Shown here one piece after another: positions 1 through 10,198 of a stretch of DNA of 64,000 nucleotides. How positions within the stretch are numbered: the stretch's first letter is position 1; each line of letters opens with the position of its first letter. A program made the translations under genes and the position numbers. Source of the DNA: Dyella marensis (GTDB taxonomy: Bacteria > Pseudomonadota > Gammaproteobacteria > Xanthomonadales > Rhodanobacteraceae). The DNA is taken from the NCBI RefSeq assembly GCF_900112865.1, contig NZ_FONH01000002.1, forward strand, positions 230,713 to 294,712, written 5' to 3'. Below the pieces are notes generated by a model, which was not told where the DNA came from, searched no databases, and saw only the letters and a list, made by a program, of their open reading frames with translations.

Positions 1-245
1 AGGCAGACGAAGGCGCCCGGTTGGGCCGGATCGGCGATGCCGGAGGGATTGCGCATGGCCAGCGCCTTGGCACGCCCCAGCCCTTCGGCCAGGATGCCCG
101 CGGCCTCGCGCTGGTGGGCCGAATCGACCCAGGCCTTGGTCAGCGGCAGGCCGACCAGGCAGATGACGAACATCAACGTGATGGTCACCATCAGCTCGAT
201 CAGCGACATGCCCCGCTGCCGGCGGGGATGCCGGCCGGTCACCAT
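1..245 (-). CDS. Prepilin-like protein, FimT/GspH type (3' end outside window)
   Basis: Only the N-terminal 81 codons are in the window. The product starts MVTGRHPRRQRGMSLIELMV, a short positively charged leader followed by the prepilin cleavage/N-methylation motif. Here Met replaces the usual first Phe after the cleavage Gly, the Glu at mature position 5 is present, and a hydrophobic stretch follows. Such proteins are cut and methylated by the prepilin peptidase PilD and join a type IV pilus or type II secretion pseudopilus; this one resembles minor (pseudo)pilins of the FimT/GspH type. The ATG at 245 lies inside the end of the upstream pilin gene (stop at 239-241), so the two are probably translationally coupled. 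The exact class cannot be set without the C-terminus. Confidence 0.8.
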   Translation of the reverse strand, partial: MVTGRHPRRQRGMSLIELMVTITLMFVICLVGLPLTKAWVDSAHQREAAGILAEGLGRAKALAMRNPSGIADPAQPGAFVC

Positions 246-673
246 GTGGTGATCGAACCGCAGTCGCCCGGCACCTTGCGCTGGCCGGCGTCGTCGAGGG
301 TCAGCTGGCACTGCGCCAGCCGGCCGGAGGTGCCGTTGGCGGTGAGCAGGTAGCCGGCGGCGGTGGACTTGACCGTATAGGTGAAGTCCTTGCCCTGCGC
401 CGGGTGCCAGCCCTTCAGGCCGGTCTCGGTATCGGCCGTGCTGGTGGTGTTCATCACCGGATACGCCAGCTGCCGCTGCAGCGCGTTCTCCAGATTCAGC
501 GACAGCGCCACCAGGTCGCCCTGGGCGGTGCGCACCTTGCTGCGGGTGATGTACGACAGGTACGAGGAGATCGCGATGGCGGACAGCACGGCCACGATGG
601 CCAGCACCACCATCAGTTCGATCAGCGAAAAGCCGCGGACGCGCACTGGCGCCGCTTTAAGGTTGCATGACAT
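239..673 (-). CDS. Type IV pilin PilE-like protein
   Basis: A 144-residue prepilin. The leader MSCNLKAAPVRVRG is followed by FSLIELMVVLAIVAVLSAIA, the classic type IV pilin cleavage site (after Gly14), Glu5 of the mature form and a hydrophobic N-terminal helix. The C-terminal region has two cysteines (CQLTLDD... and ...GDCGS) about 17 residues apart, as in the disulfide-bonded loop of PilE-type minor pilins. Its length matches the family. I chose the ATG at 673 because the reading frame further upstream has no pilin-like sequence and runs into a repeat region. The gene overlaps the next prepilin gene by a few bases, indicating an operon of minor pilins for type IV pilus assembly. Confidence 0.85.
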   Translation of the reverse strand: MSCNLKAAPVRVRGFSLIELMVVLAIVAVLSAIAISSYLSYITRSKVRTAQGDLVALSLNLENALQRQLAYPVMNTTSTADTETGLKGWHPAQGKDFTYTVKSTAAGYLLTANGTSGRLAQCQLTLDDAGQRKVPGDCGSITTW

Positions 674-960
674 TGGACGGTCGCCCCCTGTGGCGAAAGA
701 GCGTCCGCACCTCCGCCCGGGCGGGCGCCGCGGAGAGGTGGCCTGACCGGGAAGGGTGCGGACGATGGCGACAGTGTCCCTGCCCTGCGCCGGCGAATGG
801 AGTTCCGGAAGGCGCCAGCGTGGGGTCAGTTGAGGCCAGGGTTCCGGAGGGAGCCGCGCACATCCGCGGTTGCGCTCCGCCTGCCCCCCCCTTCTCCGTG
901 TATGTACCGGCCACATGGTGGACAGGTGTTCGGGGACATGGTGGACACCCCTCAAGAAGG

Positions 961-1457
961 TGGAACCCTTCTCCCTCCGGGAGAAGGTGGCGGCAGCCGG
1001 ATGAGGGTGCGGGCGGAGCGGTGCACATCACCCTTGCGCTCCGCCCGCACCCTCACCCCCACCCCTCTCCCGGAGGGAGAGGGGCTCAGCGTCGCGGTAC
1101 GCGCAAACGTTGCGGCCCCTCGACCTTCAAGATGGAACCCTTCTCCCTCCGGCGACCCGAAGGTAGTCCCCGTGGGAGAGAAGGTGGCGGCAGCCGGATG
1201 AGGGTGCGGGCGGAGCAGTGCGCATCACTTCCACGCTCCGCCCGCACCCTCACCCCAACCCCTCTCCCGAAGGGAGAGGGGCTCAGCGTCGCGGTACGCG
1301 CAAACGTTGCGACCCCTCGACCTTCAAGGTGGAACCCTTCTCCCTCCGGGAGAAGGTGGCGGCAGCCGGATGAGGGTGCGGGCGGAGCGGCGCACATCAC
1401 TTCCGCGCTCCGCCCGTACCCTCACCCCAACCCCTCTCCCGAAGGGAGAGGGGCTCA
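961..1457. repeat. Three tandem units of a hairpin-forming intergenic repeat
   Basis: The non-coding stretch between the pilin genes and the AraC-type gene (674-1578) is largely filled by three tandem units beginning at 961, 1133 and 1330. Each unit has a small hairpin (CTTCTCCCTCCGGGAGAAGG), then a GC-rich arm (GATGAGGGTGCGGGCGGAGC) whose reverse complement follows about 20 bases later, then a second hairpin (CCCCTCTCCCGAAGGGAGAG). The second unit carries about 25 extra bases. Single copies occur near 3846, 11868, 12694, 36160 and 54371. The remaining part, 674-960, shows no gene I can support. Confidence 0.85.
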
Positions 1458-1578
1458 GCAAAGAACCTCACCACATCGAAAACGCATGCTTCATTCATCC
1501 CCCGCGAATGCCATTCCGGCGTAAAAACCGAGACTTGCGTCTCATCCCTCCGCAGCCCGCGGAGTGCTGGAGACCGCG

Positions 1579-2637
1579 ATGTCACCGATGCCCCCCGACC
1601 GCCTGGTCGTACCCGCCACCCACGTCTACACCCTGCGCCGCCTGCTCATCACGCACGGCGGACCGGTGACTCACGCTCTGGATGAGCTGGACCGGCCGCT
1701 GGCCCAGGCCGGCCAGGGCGGGGCGGTGTCCCTGCGCCTGGACGACCAGTGGTGCGCCCGGGTAGAAAGCCTGGGGCAGCCGGAACTCGGCCACCTTTCC
1801 GGCCGCGCCTGCCGGGTCGCCGAACACGGCGTGCTCGGCTTCGCCCTGCTGAGCTGCGCCAACCTCGGCGAGGCGCTGAAGCTGTGGACCCGCTACGCCC
1901 CCACCCTCGCCGGCGGTTTCGAGATCCGCCAGGCAGTGGTGCCGGGCGGCATGGAATTCACCATCCGCGACCTGTACCCGCTGCTGCCGGGCCGCAGCTT
2001 CGCCATGGACCGCTTCGTCGCCTTCACCCTGGGCCTGTGCGAACAGCTGGCCGGCCTGCCGCCGCAGGCCATGGCGCTGTACCTGCCCGCCCGCGCGCTG
2101 ACCCGCGCCGTGGCCGCCTCCCGCCATCACCCGATGCCGGCGCTGGCCGGCGATCCTGGCCAGGTGCGGCTGATCGTGTCCAACACCAGCCTGGCCACGC
2201 CGATCGCCAGCGCGCACGCCGCCCTGCTGGCCGTGCTGCAGCAGCAGTGCGAACTCGAACATGCGCGCGTGCGCCGCCCCGGCGACTGGGCCGGCCGGGT
2301 CGAACACCTGCTGGAGCGCCGCCTGGACCTGCCGTTCCCGATCGAGGCCGCCGCCAAGGCGCTGTGCGTGTCCACCCGCACGCTGAAGCGCCGGCTGCAG
2401 GAAGAAGGCTGGAGCTACCGCACCCTGGTCGACGAAGTGCGCAAGCGCGAAGCCCTGCGCGCGATGGCCAACCCCTCGCTGCGCCTGGAAGACATCGCCG
2501 GCCTGGTCGGCTACACCGACCAGGCCAACTTCGCCCGCGCCTTCCGCCGCTGGACCGGCCAGGCCCCCGGCACCTATCGCACCGAACAGGCGGCGAAGGT
2601 GACGCCGCTGCGCCAGGCCTTCCGCGCGGCGGCATGA
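1579..2637 (+). CDS. AraC-family transcriptional regulator (arabinose-binding-like N-terminal domain)
   Basis: A 352-residue regulator of the family with an Arabinose_bd-type N-terminal sensor domain (about residues 25-215) and a C-terminal AraC helix-turn-helix pair (about 240-340). The second helix-turn-helix region reads LEDIAGLVGYTDQANFARAF, followed by RRWTGQAPGTYR, the usual AraC signature. Relatives of this domain layout (OruR/ArgR-like and virulence regulators in Pseudomonas and Mycobacterium) respond to small ligands. The ATG at 1579 has GGAG about seven bases upstream; a GTG at 1564 is an alternative. No obvious target operon adjoins: upstream is repeat DNA and downstream is a convergent hydrolase, so the ligand and regulon are unknown. 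Confidence 0.88.
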   Translation: MSPMPPDRLVVPATHVYTLRRLLITHGGPVTHALDELDRPLAQAGQGGAVSLRLDDQWCARVESLGQPELGHLSGRACRVAEHGVLGFALLSCANLGEALKLWTRYAPTLAGGFEIRQAVVPGGMEFTIRDLYPLLPGRSFAMDRFVAFTLGLCEQLAGLPPQAMALYLPARALTRAVAASRHHPMPALAGDPGQVRLIVSNTSLATPIASAHAALLAVLQQQCELEHARVRRPGDWAGRVEHLLERRLDLPFPIEAAAKALCVSTRTLKRRLQEEGWSYRTLVDEVRKREALRAMANPSLRLEDIAGLVGYTDQANFARAFRRWTGQAPGTYRTEQAAKVTPLRQAFRAAA

Positions 2638-2642
2638 AAAAA

Positions 2643-2689
2643 CGCCCCGCTTCGCAGCGCCGCGCAAGGCGACGGTACGAAGCGGGGCG
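2643..2689 (-). terminator. Rho-independent terminator of the esterase gene
   Basis: Perfect 12-bp arms (2643-2654 CGCCCCGCTTCG and 2678-2689) with a 23-base loop, and a run of A on the left that becomes a U-tract in the minus-strand transcript. It lies between convergent genes; the U-tract overlaps the last codons of the AraC-type gene. Confidence 0.8.
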
Positions 2690-2709
2690 CCCGGTCAAGC
2701 GCTTGTCGA

Positions 2710-3486
2710 TCAACCCCAGAAGCTGGTGTCGCCGTTCGCCAGCGGCGAAGCGAGCACGGTGCGATCCAGCCAGGATTCGTTGAACCAGGCCGCGAAGTCG
2801 CCGCGCATCTGCGGCGTCAGTTCGTGCTTGGCCAGGTAACGCCGCTGCCGGCATTCGCTGCCCTGCCCGGCCAGTTGCGCCACGGTGCGCTCGGCGTGTT
2901 CCAGCGGCATCCGCTCGTCCAGCACGCCGTGTCCCACGAAAGCATGCAGGTGCCCATGCCCGGCCCCCATCGCCAGCATTTCGCCAGGCAGCGGCAGGCG
3001 CCCGCCAAGCACGCCCAGGCCATGCGCCGGTTGCGTCGCATCCAGCGCCACCGACGCCGCCAGCAGACCGCCCTGCCCGAACCCCGCGATCGCCGTACGC
3101 GACGCATCCACGCCAAGCCACGCCTGCAGCATGCCCACAAAACCGAGCGTGCCCTCCAGGCTGGAGCGAAACGTGGCGCTCATGTCATGGCAACCTGACG
3201 CATCGAGCGCCGGCAGATCCCACGCAAACGCCCCGCGCCGCAACGGCACGCAAGCTCGCGGCATCACTACCGCCACACCTTCGGCGATCCCATCCGCCAC
3301 CGCGGCGAACTGCGTTTCGCATTCACCCGCCTCATGCAGCAGCACGAGCAGCGAAGCGACATAACCGTAGCCGCCCTTGCGCAGCAGGAAGGGAAACGCG
3401 AAGCGCGGATCGTCGATCCATTCCAATCCCTGGTCCAGGCGCTGCGGGATCCGTTCCCGCGCGAGCAGAGAGGTTTGACGTGACAT
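2710..3486 (-). CDS. Phospholipase/carboxylesterase-like alpha/beta hydrolase
   Basis: A 258-residue predicted serine hydrolase. The nucleophile elbow is GFGQGG (in IAGFGQGGLLAASVAL), typical of the phospholipase/carboxylesterase family except that the nucleophile position is Q in place of S if the elbow is aligned as G-F-G-Q-G-G; relatives have GFSQGG. A late histidine occurs in HAFVGHGVLDERMP, which matches the family's H-G-x-x-D-x-x-V/M-P block carrying the catalytic Asp, while the catalytic His block near the C-terminus is not obvious. The protein could therefore be a degenerate member. The ATG at 3486 starts MSRQTSLLARERIP. It is monocistronic, with its own terminator downstream. Confidence 0.7.
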   Translation of the reverse strand: MSRQTSLLARERIPQRLDQGLEWIDDPRFAFPFLLRKGGYGYVASLLVLLHEAGECETQFAAVADGIAEGVAVVMPRACVPLRRGAFAWDLPALDASGCHDMSATFRSSLEGTLGFVGMLQAWLGVDASRTAIAGFGQGGLLAASVALDATQPAHGLGVLGGRLPLPGEMLAMGAGHGHLHAFVGHGVLDERMPLEHAERTVAQLAGQGSECRQRRYLAKHELTPQMRGDFAAWFNESWLDRTVLASPLANGDTSFWG

Positions 3487-4429
3487 GAGAACCAACGGAG
3501 CGAACAGAAGGACGACAGGAAGCCTCGCGCCCGGCAAAGACAACACGGGGAGGCGCTTGCGAACGATGATTGCAGACCGCGGCCTGGCAACTTGCCAACC
3601 ACGGCGTGCGAGACATCGCAACGAACCGTGCGGACACCTCAGTGCATGCGTGCGCCCGATCACGGAATGACTCCAGTATCCGTATCTGTGCCGATGAAGA
3701 CAGGTGATTTCGGGCCGGGGTGGCGTCAAGGGAGGCCAGTGTCGGGAGTGCTGGCTGATCCGCGCCGTGCTCATGCGAGCGATGAATGCAACGACACTTG
3801 CATGCTTCAAAGGCCAATTGGCATGTGCACACGTTTCCGCGAGCCCCGGCCCCTCACCCCAAACCTCTCCCCGGTGGGGAGAGGGGGATGGAGGCCGTCG
3901 CAAAAATCGAACTGAGAGCACGCGGCGCAGCCCGCGGCGTTCCGCTTGCGCGCTTTTGCTCGTGCTCTTGATCTTCAACCCCCTTGGCGCGGCGGTGAGG
4001 GCTGGACGATCAGGCTCCGAAGGGGGCGAGGACAGGAGTCCTCGCCTTTTTGACGGGACATGGATGTCCCGTCAAAAAGCCCGGCCAGCCCTCATGTACC
4101 CGCAGCAGCGAAGCTGCTGAGGGCGCCGTGCAGGGTGCCCTTCTCTTTGCCTACTTTCTCTTGGGCAAGCAAGAGAAAGTAGGTCGGGCCGCGGCAGCGG
4201 CACGAAACCCTCGCCAACGGCGAGACAAAGCTACGCGCAACGCGACCATCGAGCGTGGTCGTCACTGGATGACTCGCTTCGCTCGCCCCTTCGGGGCCGC
4301 CCTGCGGGCGTTCTTCACGCTACGCGCTCGTCCTGCCTGCGCAGGAATGACGAGCGGAGCGGATGCCGGTTCGCGCCGAATGAGGAGTCACACTTGAGCC
4401 CCCCATGATCGCGTGACACGATCCACGCG
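3487..4429. other. Long gene-free interval rich in repeats
   Basis: No supported gene. The interval holds a single copy of the GC-rich hairpin repeat near 3846-3890 and the 388-bp repeat at 3965-4352 listed separately. The stretch 3490-3840 shows no gene or clear signal. Confidence 0.6.
3965..4352 (+). repeat. 388-bp dispersed repeat, copy 1
   Basis: Nearly identical, in the same orientation, to 35727-36115. It contains a 34-base perfect palindrome in two 16-base arms (core GACGGGACATGGATGTCCCG, about 4047-4080), a second inverted repeat whose 13-base arms read CCTACTTTCTCTT (about 4149-4183), and ends with the CCTGCGCAGGAATGACGA block that also ends other repeats here. It encodes only short ORFs that are unlikely to be genes. 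Confidence 0.9.
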
Positions 4430-4879
4430 ATGAGCGCCAAACCCACCCCACCGCAGCACCTGCGCGACCTGGCGCGCCTGCGTCGCGTCCGCGACCGCAT
4501 CGACCGCGAATACGCACAACCGCTCAACGTCGAAGCGCTCGCCACCGACATCGGCATGTCCGCCGGCCACCTCAGCCGCCAGTTCCGCCTCGCCTACGGC
4601 GAATCCCCGTACGCCTACCTGATGACCCGCCGCATCGAACGCGCCATGGCCCTGCTGCGCCGCGGCGACCTCGGCGTCACCGAGGTCTGCTTCGAAGTCG
4701 GCTGTGCCTCGCTCGGCACCTTCAGCACCCGCTTCACCGAACTGGTCGGCATGTCCCCCAGCGCCTACCGCAGGCAGCAGGCCGAAGCCACCATCGGCCT
4801 GCCCTCCTGCGTCGCCCGCCAGGTCACGCGACCGATCAGGAATCGAGAAGCGCCGGAAACCGAGCCGCACCTAGACTGA
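4430..4879 (+). CDS. Short AraC-family transcriptional regulator
   Basis: A 149-residue protein consisting almost entirely of the AraC DNA-binding domain (about residues 15-120): the first helix-turn-helix is VEALATDIGMSAGHLSRQF, the second VTEVCFEVGCASLGTFSTRF, followed by VGMSPSAYRR. No sensor domain is present, as in many short AraC proteins paired with a small effector gene. It lies 50 bases upstream of a VOC-family gene on the same strand, and that gene is followed by a UvrA-like gene, so it probably controls this small group. The C-terminal 30 residues are not conserved-looking. Confidence 0.88.
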   Translation: MSAKPTPPQHLRDLARLRRVRDRIDREYAQPLNVEALATDIGMSAGHLSRQFRLAYGESPYAYLMTRRIERAMALLRRGDLGVTEVCFEVGCASLGTFSTRFTELVGMSPSAYRRQQAEATIGLPSCVARQVTRPIRNREAPETEPHLD

Positions 4880-4929
4880 GCGCCGTGGACAACACCACGC
4901 CAACCCCACTCAGCCCCGGAGACCGTGCC

Positions 4930-5340
4930 ATGGACATCACCATCCATTCGAGCTTCCTCCCGCAGAACGACCCCGACGCCGCCCTCGCCTTCTACCGCGA
5001 CACGCTCGGCTTCGAGGTGCGCAACGACGTCGGCTACGGCGGCAAGCGCTGGATCACCGTCGGCCCCGCCGGCCAGCCCAGTGTCAACGTCGTGCTGTAT
5101 CCGCCGGAGGCCAGCCCCGGCATCACCGACGACGAGCGGCGCACCATCGCCGAGATGATGGCCAAGGGCACCTTCGGCATCATCCTGCTGGGCACGCACG
5201 ACCTGGAAAAAGCATTCGAGAAGCTGCAGGCGCGCGACGCGGACATCGTGCAGGAGCCGACGGACCAGCCGTATGGCGTTCGCGATTGCGCGGTGCGGGA
5301 TCCGGCCGGGAACATGATCCGGATCCAGCAGCTGCGCTGA
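4930..5340 (+). CDS. VOC-family (glyoxalase/bleomycin resistance-like) protein
   Basis: A 136-residue single-chain vicinal oxygen chelate protein. It shows two beta-alpha-beta-beta-beta modules: the first around NDPDAALAFYRDTLGFEVRN and the second around HDLEKAFEKLQARDADIVQE, ending VRDPAGNMIRIQQ, the typical C-terminal strand with the last metal-ligand position. Members bind or modify small electrophiles or antibiotics, or act as dioxygenases; the substrate is not inferable. The ATG at 4930 has a GGAG sequence about nine bases upstream, which is better than an in-frame GTG at 4885. AraC regulator plus VOC gene is a common two-gene unit. Confidence 0.88.
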   Translation: MDITIHSSFLPQNDPDAALAFYRDTLGFEVRNDVGYGGKRWITVGPAGQPSVNVVLYPPEASPGITDDERRTIAEMMAKGTFGIILLGTHDLEKAFEKLQARDADIVQEPTDQPYGVRDCAVRDPAGNMIRIQQLR

Positions 5341-5355
5341 GCGAATGCGCATGGC

Positions 5356-5441
5356 GTAGGTTGGGGTGAGCAAAGCGAACCCCAACGTGGCTGCAACGTT
5401 TGAGGTTCGTTGGGGTTCGCCGGTGGCTCACCCCAACCTAC
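5356..5441. repeat. GTAGGTTGGGGTGAGC hairpin repeat, copy A
   Basis: Imperfect inverted repeat: the left arm begins GTAGGTTGGGGTGAGC and continues GCGAACCCCAAC; the right arm is its near reverse complement ending CACCCCAACCTAC. It lies between the VOC gene and the UvrA-like gene. Six other copies occur in the window. Confidence 0.9.
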
Positions 5442-5460
5442 GCTCTTGAGAGGATGCATG

Positions 5461-7865
<2,405 letters not shown>

Positions 7866-7869
<4 letters not shown>

Positions 7870-8174
7870 CACCATGCCCGCGGCCGCTGGTCCGGCGGCG
7901 GCACGGGGTCGATAACCGGCGCCGGCAGATCGGGATCGACTATCGGCGGCGGCACAGGCCCGGGCATGGGCGGGATTTCCGGCGAGTCTGGCATCGGCGT
8001 GGCCGGATCCGGCGGCGGCGGACCGGGCGGTTTCACCGGATCCGGCGTGGGGGCGGGCACTTCGCCCGGCCCGGCGATGCCGGTCCAGGAAAAAGTCGAT
8101 GGCGCGTACAGCCTGGCCGTGGCGCAGCGGGTAACGTGCATCTGGTTATCGTCGACATCGAAGAAAAGTTTCAT
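7866..8174 (-). CDS. Small proline-rich hypothetical protein
   Basis: A 102-residue product starting MKLFFDVDDNQMHVTRCATA, with a short folded-looking N-terminus of about 35 residues and then a proline-rich tail (PPGPPPPDPATPMPDSPEIP). There is no signal peptide. The tail resembles low-complexity linkers of envelope or surface proteins, but no function can be read. The gene converges on the UvrA-like gene and its stop overlaps the end of that gene by four bases. The start is uncertain: an ATG three codons further upstream (8183) is possible. Confidence 0.5.
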
Positions 8175-8203
8175 GCAGGACATCCCGCCGCGCCGTCGTC
8201 AGG

Positions 8204-8455
8204 TCAATGCGCGGCCGTGGTGGCCGGCGCGGGGTTCGGCGAGGTGTGCGATGCCGGCGGCAACGTGGAGCTGGACGGCGAAGTCTGTGCCGGAGGCGGC
8301 GGCGTGGTGGCCGGTGCGGAGGCCGGCGAGGCCGGCGTGGAAGCGCCCGGTTGTGCCGCGTTCTGGTCGGTGTTGTCGTTGCGGCCGGTGCAGCCGGCCA
8401 GGGCCAGCAGGCTGGCGGTGAGGACGGTCGTCGCGTAAGCGCTGAAACGTTTCAT
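8204..8455 (-). CDS. Small lipoprotein with low-complexity tail
   Basis: An 83-residue protein with a lipoprotein signal peptide: MKRFSAYATTVLTASLLALAGC, where LALAGC is a good lipobox and Cys22 would be lipidated. The mature part is almost only Ala, Pro, Ser, Thr and Asn, without a folded domain. Function unknown; it may be a periplasmic or cell-surface spacer. It is followed, 29 bases on, by the proline-rich gene, so the two may be cotranscribed. Confidence 0.65.
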   Translation of the reverse strand: MKRFSAYATTVLTASLLALAGCTGRNDNTDQNAAQPGASTPASPASAPATTPPPPAQTSPSSSTLPPASHTSPNPAPATTAAH

Positions 8456-8529
8456 GGGAAGCCTCGTGTCGAAAGTGCATCGTCAAGGGACGGTTCGCGC
8501 ACCGGCGCGGCATCCGCGCGGCGCGCCAT

Positions 8530-8964
8530 TCAGTGCGGCGTGGATACGCGCTCGGAGACCTCGGCCTTGAGCGATCGGGCGTCGGTGCGTTCCAGGTCGG
8601 CCAGCGCGACGATGCCGCAGATTTCGCCGCTGCCGTCGGTGATGGGTACACGGCGGATGCGCTCGCCTTTCATCAGGTTGGCGACCTCCTCCAGCGAAGC
8701 GTCTTCCTGCAGGGTCTTGGCCGGTGCGGTCATGCACTGCCCCACCCTCGACTGGTCCGTGCGCTCGCCATTGGCCACGCAGCGCACCACGATGTCGCGA
8801 TCGGTGATCACGCCGGCCAGATGCCGCTGCGCATCGACCACGGGCACTTCGCCGACGTCCTCTTCGAGCATGATCCGCGCGGCGTGCTCGAGCGTGTCGT
8901 CCGTCGAACAGCAGCGCGGCTGCGGGGTCATGATGTCTTTTGCCTTCATGTCTTTGGCCTTCAT
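8530..8964 (-). CDS. Tandem CBS-domain protein
   Basis: A 144-residue protein made of two CBS motifs. CBS1 covers about residues 8-65 (KDIMTPQPRCCSTDDTLEHA ... LAGVITDRDIVVR) and CBS2 about 70-128 (VGQCMTAPAKTLQEDASLEE ... ICGIVALADLER). Paired CBS domains bind adenine nucleotides such as AMP, ATP or SAM and work as energy sensors. Stand-alone forms of this size are common stress proteins. ATG 8964 has GGAG six bases upstream; a GTG at 8976 is in frame but less likely. Upstream on the same strand lies a KGG stress protein gene. Confidence 0.9.
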   Translation of the reverse strand: MKAKDMKAKDIMTPQPRCCSTDDTLEHAARIMLEEDVGEVPVVDAQRHLAGVITDRDIVVRCVANGERTDQSRVGQCMTAPAKTLQEDASLEEVANLMKGERIRRVPITDGSGEICGIVALADLERTDARSLKAEVSERVSTPH

Positions 8965-9023
8965 GCGGTTCTCCACGCGCCTCGGTCCCGCGGTGCTCTG
9001 CAGTCCCGTGCCCGCCCTTGGCT

Positions 9024-9224
9024 TCAGCGATGCTTGTGGCTCTGCTCGCCGGCCTGGACGTGCTGCTCGTGGCTGCCGCCGCGGCTGCCGGCGCTCTTGT
9101 CCTGCATGTCCTTGCCGCCGGCATTCTGCTGCTGGCCGCCCTGGCTGGCCTTGCCGCCCTTGCCGGAAGCCTCGCGCTGTTTCTGTTCGTCCATCGAGCC
9201 GAAGCCACGCTTGTTATCGTTCAT
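9024..9224 (-). CDS. KGG-repeat general stress protein
   Basis: A 66-residue, very hydrophilic protein rich in Gly, Lys, Gln and Ser. MNDNKRGFGSMDEQKQREAS carries the motif (R)GFGSMDxxKQREIA seen in the KGG/GsiB-like stress family, followed by KGGKAS. Such proteins are disordered, hydrophilin-like and are linked to desiccation and starvation survival. The gene sits just upstream of the CBS gene and could share its promoter. Confidence 0.8.
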   Translation of the reverse strand: MNDNKRGFGSMDEQKQREASGKGGKASQGGQQQNAGGKDMQDKSAGSRGGSHEQHVQAGEQSHKHR

Positions 9225-9358
9225 GATTCATCTCCGGGGTTGCGAATGAGTGCTGCGCGGAGCGCATGCTGGCGTCTCGCACGAATGCATGTTGCGTACC
9301 GGGGATTGAAAGCGATGCGTGCAGAGGGTCAACGGGCTCTTCCACAGCGGCACCACGT

Positions 9359-10024
9359 TCATCCCGCGGCAAGGCGCGCGGCAACCTGCCGCAGGTCCTT
9401 CACCAGCTCGGCATAGGCGCGCTCGCGCGCATCGCCACCGCGTGTGCGCAACACATAGGAGGGATGCCAGGTGGCGATGCCTTCGGCCTGCGCCGCCAAC
9501 GGTTGCCATTGCCCACGCTGCTGCGTCATGCGAAAACGCGCGCCGAACAGCGCCTGCGCCGCCATCGCGCCCATCGCCACGACCAGGCGCGGCTTCACCC
9601 GCAGCAGTTCCGCCGCCAGCCACTGACGACAGGCGGCCTGCTCGGCCGCGTTGGCGCGCTTGTGCAGGCGCGCCTTGCCGCGCGGCTCGAACTTGAAGTG
9701 CTTGACGGTATTGGTGAGATACACCGCTTCGCGACTCAGGCCCGCCTGCGTCAGCGCCTTGTCCAGCATGCGTCCGGCCGGCCCGACGAAAGGCGCGCCC
9801 TGCAGGTCTTCCTGCGCCCCCGGCTGTTCGCCGATCAACATCACCTGCGCATCGGCCGGCCCTTCGCCGAACACGGTCTGGGTGGCATGCATCCACAGCG
9901 GGCAGTCGCGGCATTGCTTCGCCTTGCGGCGCACCGTGGCCAGCGAGCCGGTAGGAATGCGCTCCGGCGGCTTGGCCAGCGGCAGGTCCGCTACATCGGG
10001 CCGGAATGGAATCCGCTGCGGCAT
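9359..10024 (-). CDS. UdgX-family uracil-DNA glycosylase-like protein
   Basis: A 221-residue Fe-S uracil-DNA glycosylase superfamily protein. Motif 1 is GEQPGAQED (residues 65-73), the distal motif is WHPS, and cysteines C38, C41 and C133 fit the 4Fe-4S ligands. Between them, GKARLHKRA (residues 116-124) matches the R-loop that defines UdgX, where the His becomes covalently linked to the abasic site; here that would be H121, but the basic pair before it is K-A-R-L rather than K-R-R-I. UdgX removes uracil and stays cross-linked to DNA, needing RecA-dependent repair. ATG 10024 gives MPQRIPFRPD; the longer frame upstream looks non-coding. Confidence 0.85.
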   Translation of the reverse strand: MPQRIPFRPDVADLPLAKPPERIPTGSLATVRRKAKQCRDCPLWMHATQTVFGEGPADAQVMLIGEQPGAQEDLQGAPFVGPAGRMLDKALTQAGLSREAVYLTNTVKHFKFEPRGKARLHKRANAAEQAACRQWLAAELLRVKPRLVVAMGAMAAQALFGARFRMTQQRGQWQPLAAQAEGIATWHPSYVLRTRGGDARERAYAELVKDLRQVAARLAAG

Positions 10025-10198
10025 GCGGGCTCCGTGCGATGAAGTTGTGCAGCGCTTTAACCGATGACGGCTGAAGACGCAGTGCACATGACGTCAGCGA
10101 ACCCGAGCAAGCGCACTCACGACGCGGCGCCGCGGATTTCACGCATGCGTGAAAGCGCGCGGCAGAAGCTGTGATTTCCCCACGCCGAGCCGAGCCAT

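Noticed and set aside
961-1457. CRISPR-like array from regular repeats
   Set aside because: Units are nearly identical along the whole length, with no unique spacers of constant size; hairpin repeats explain it.
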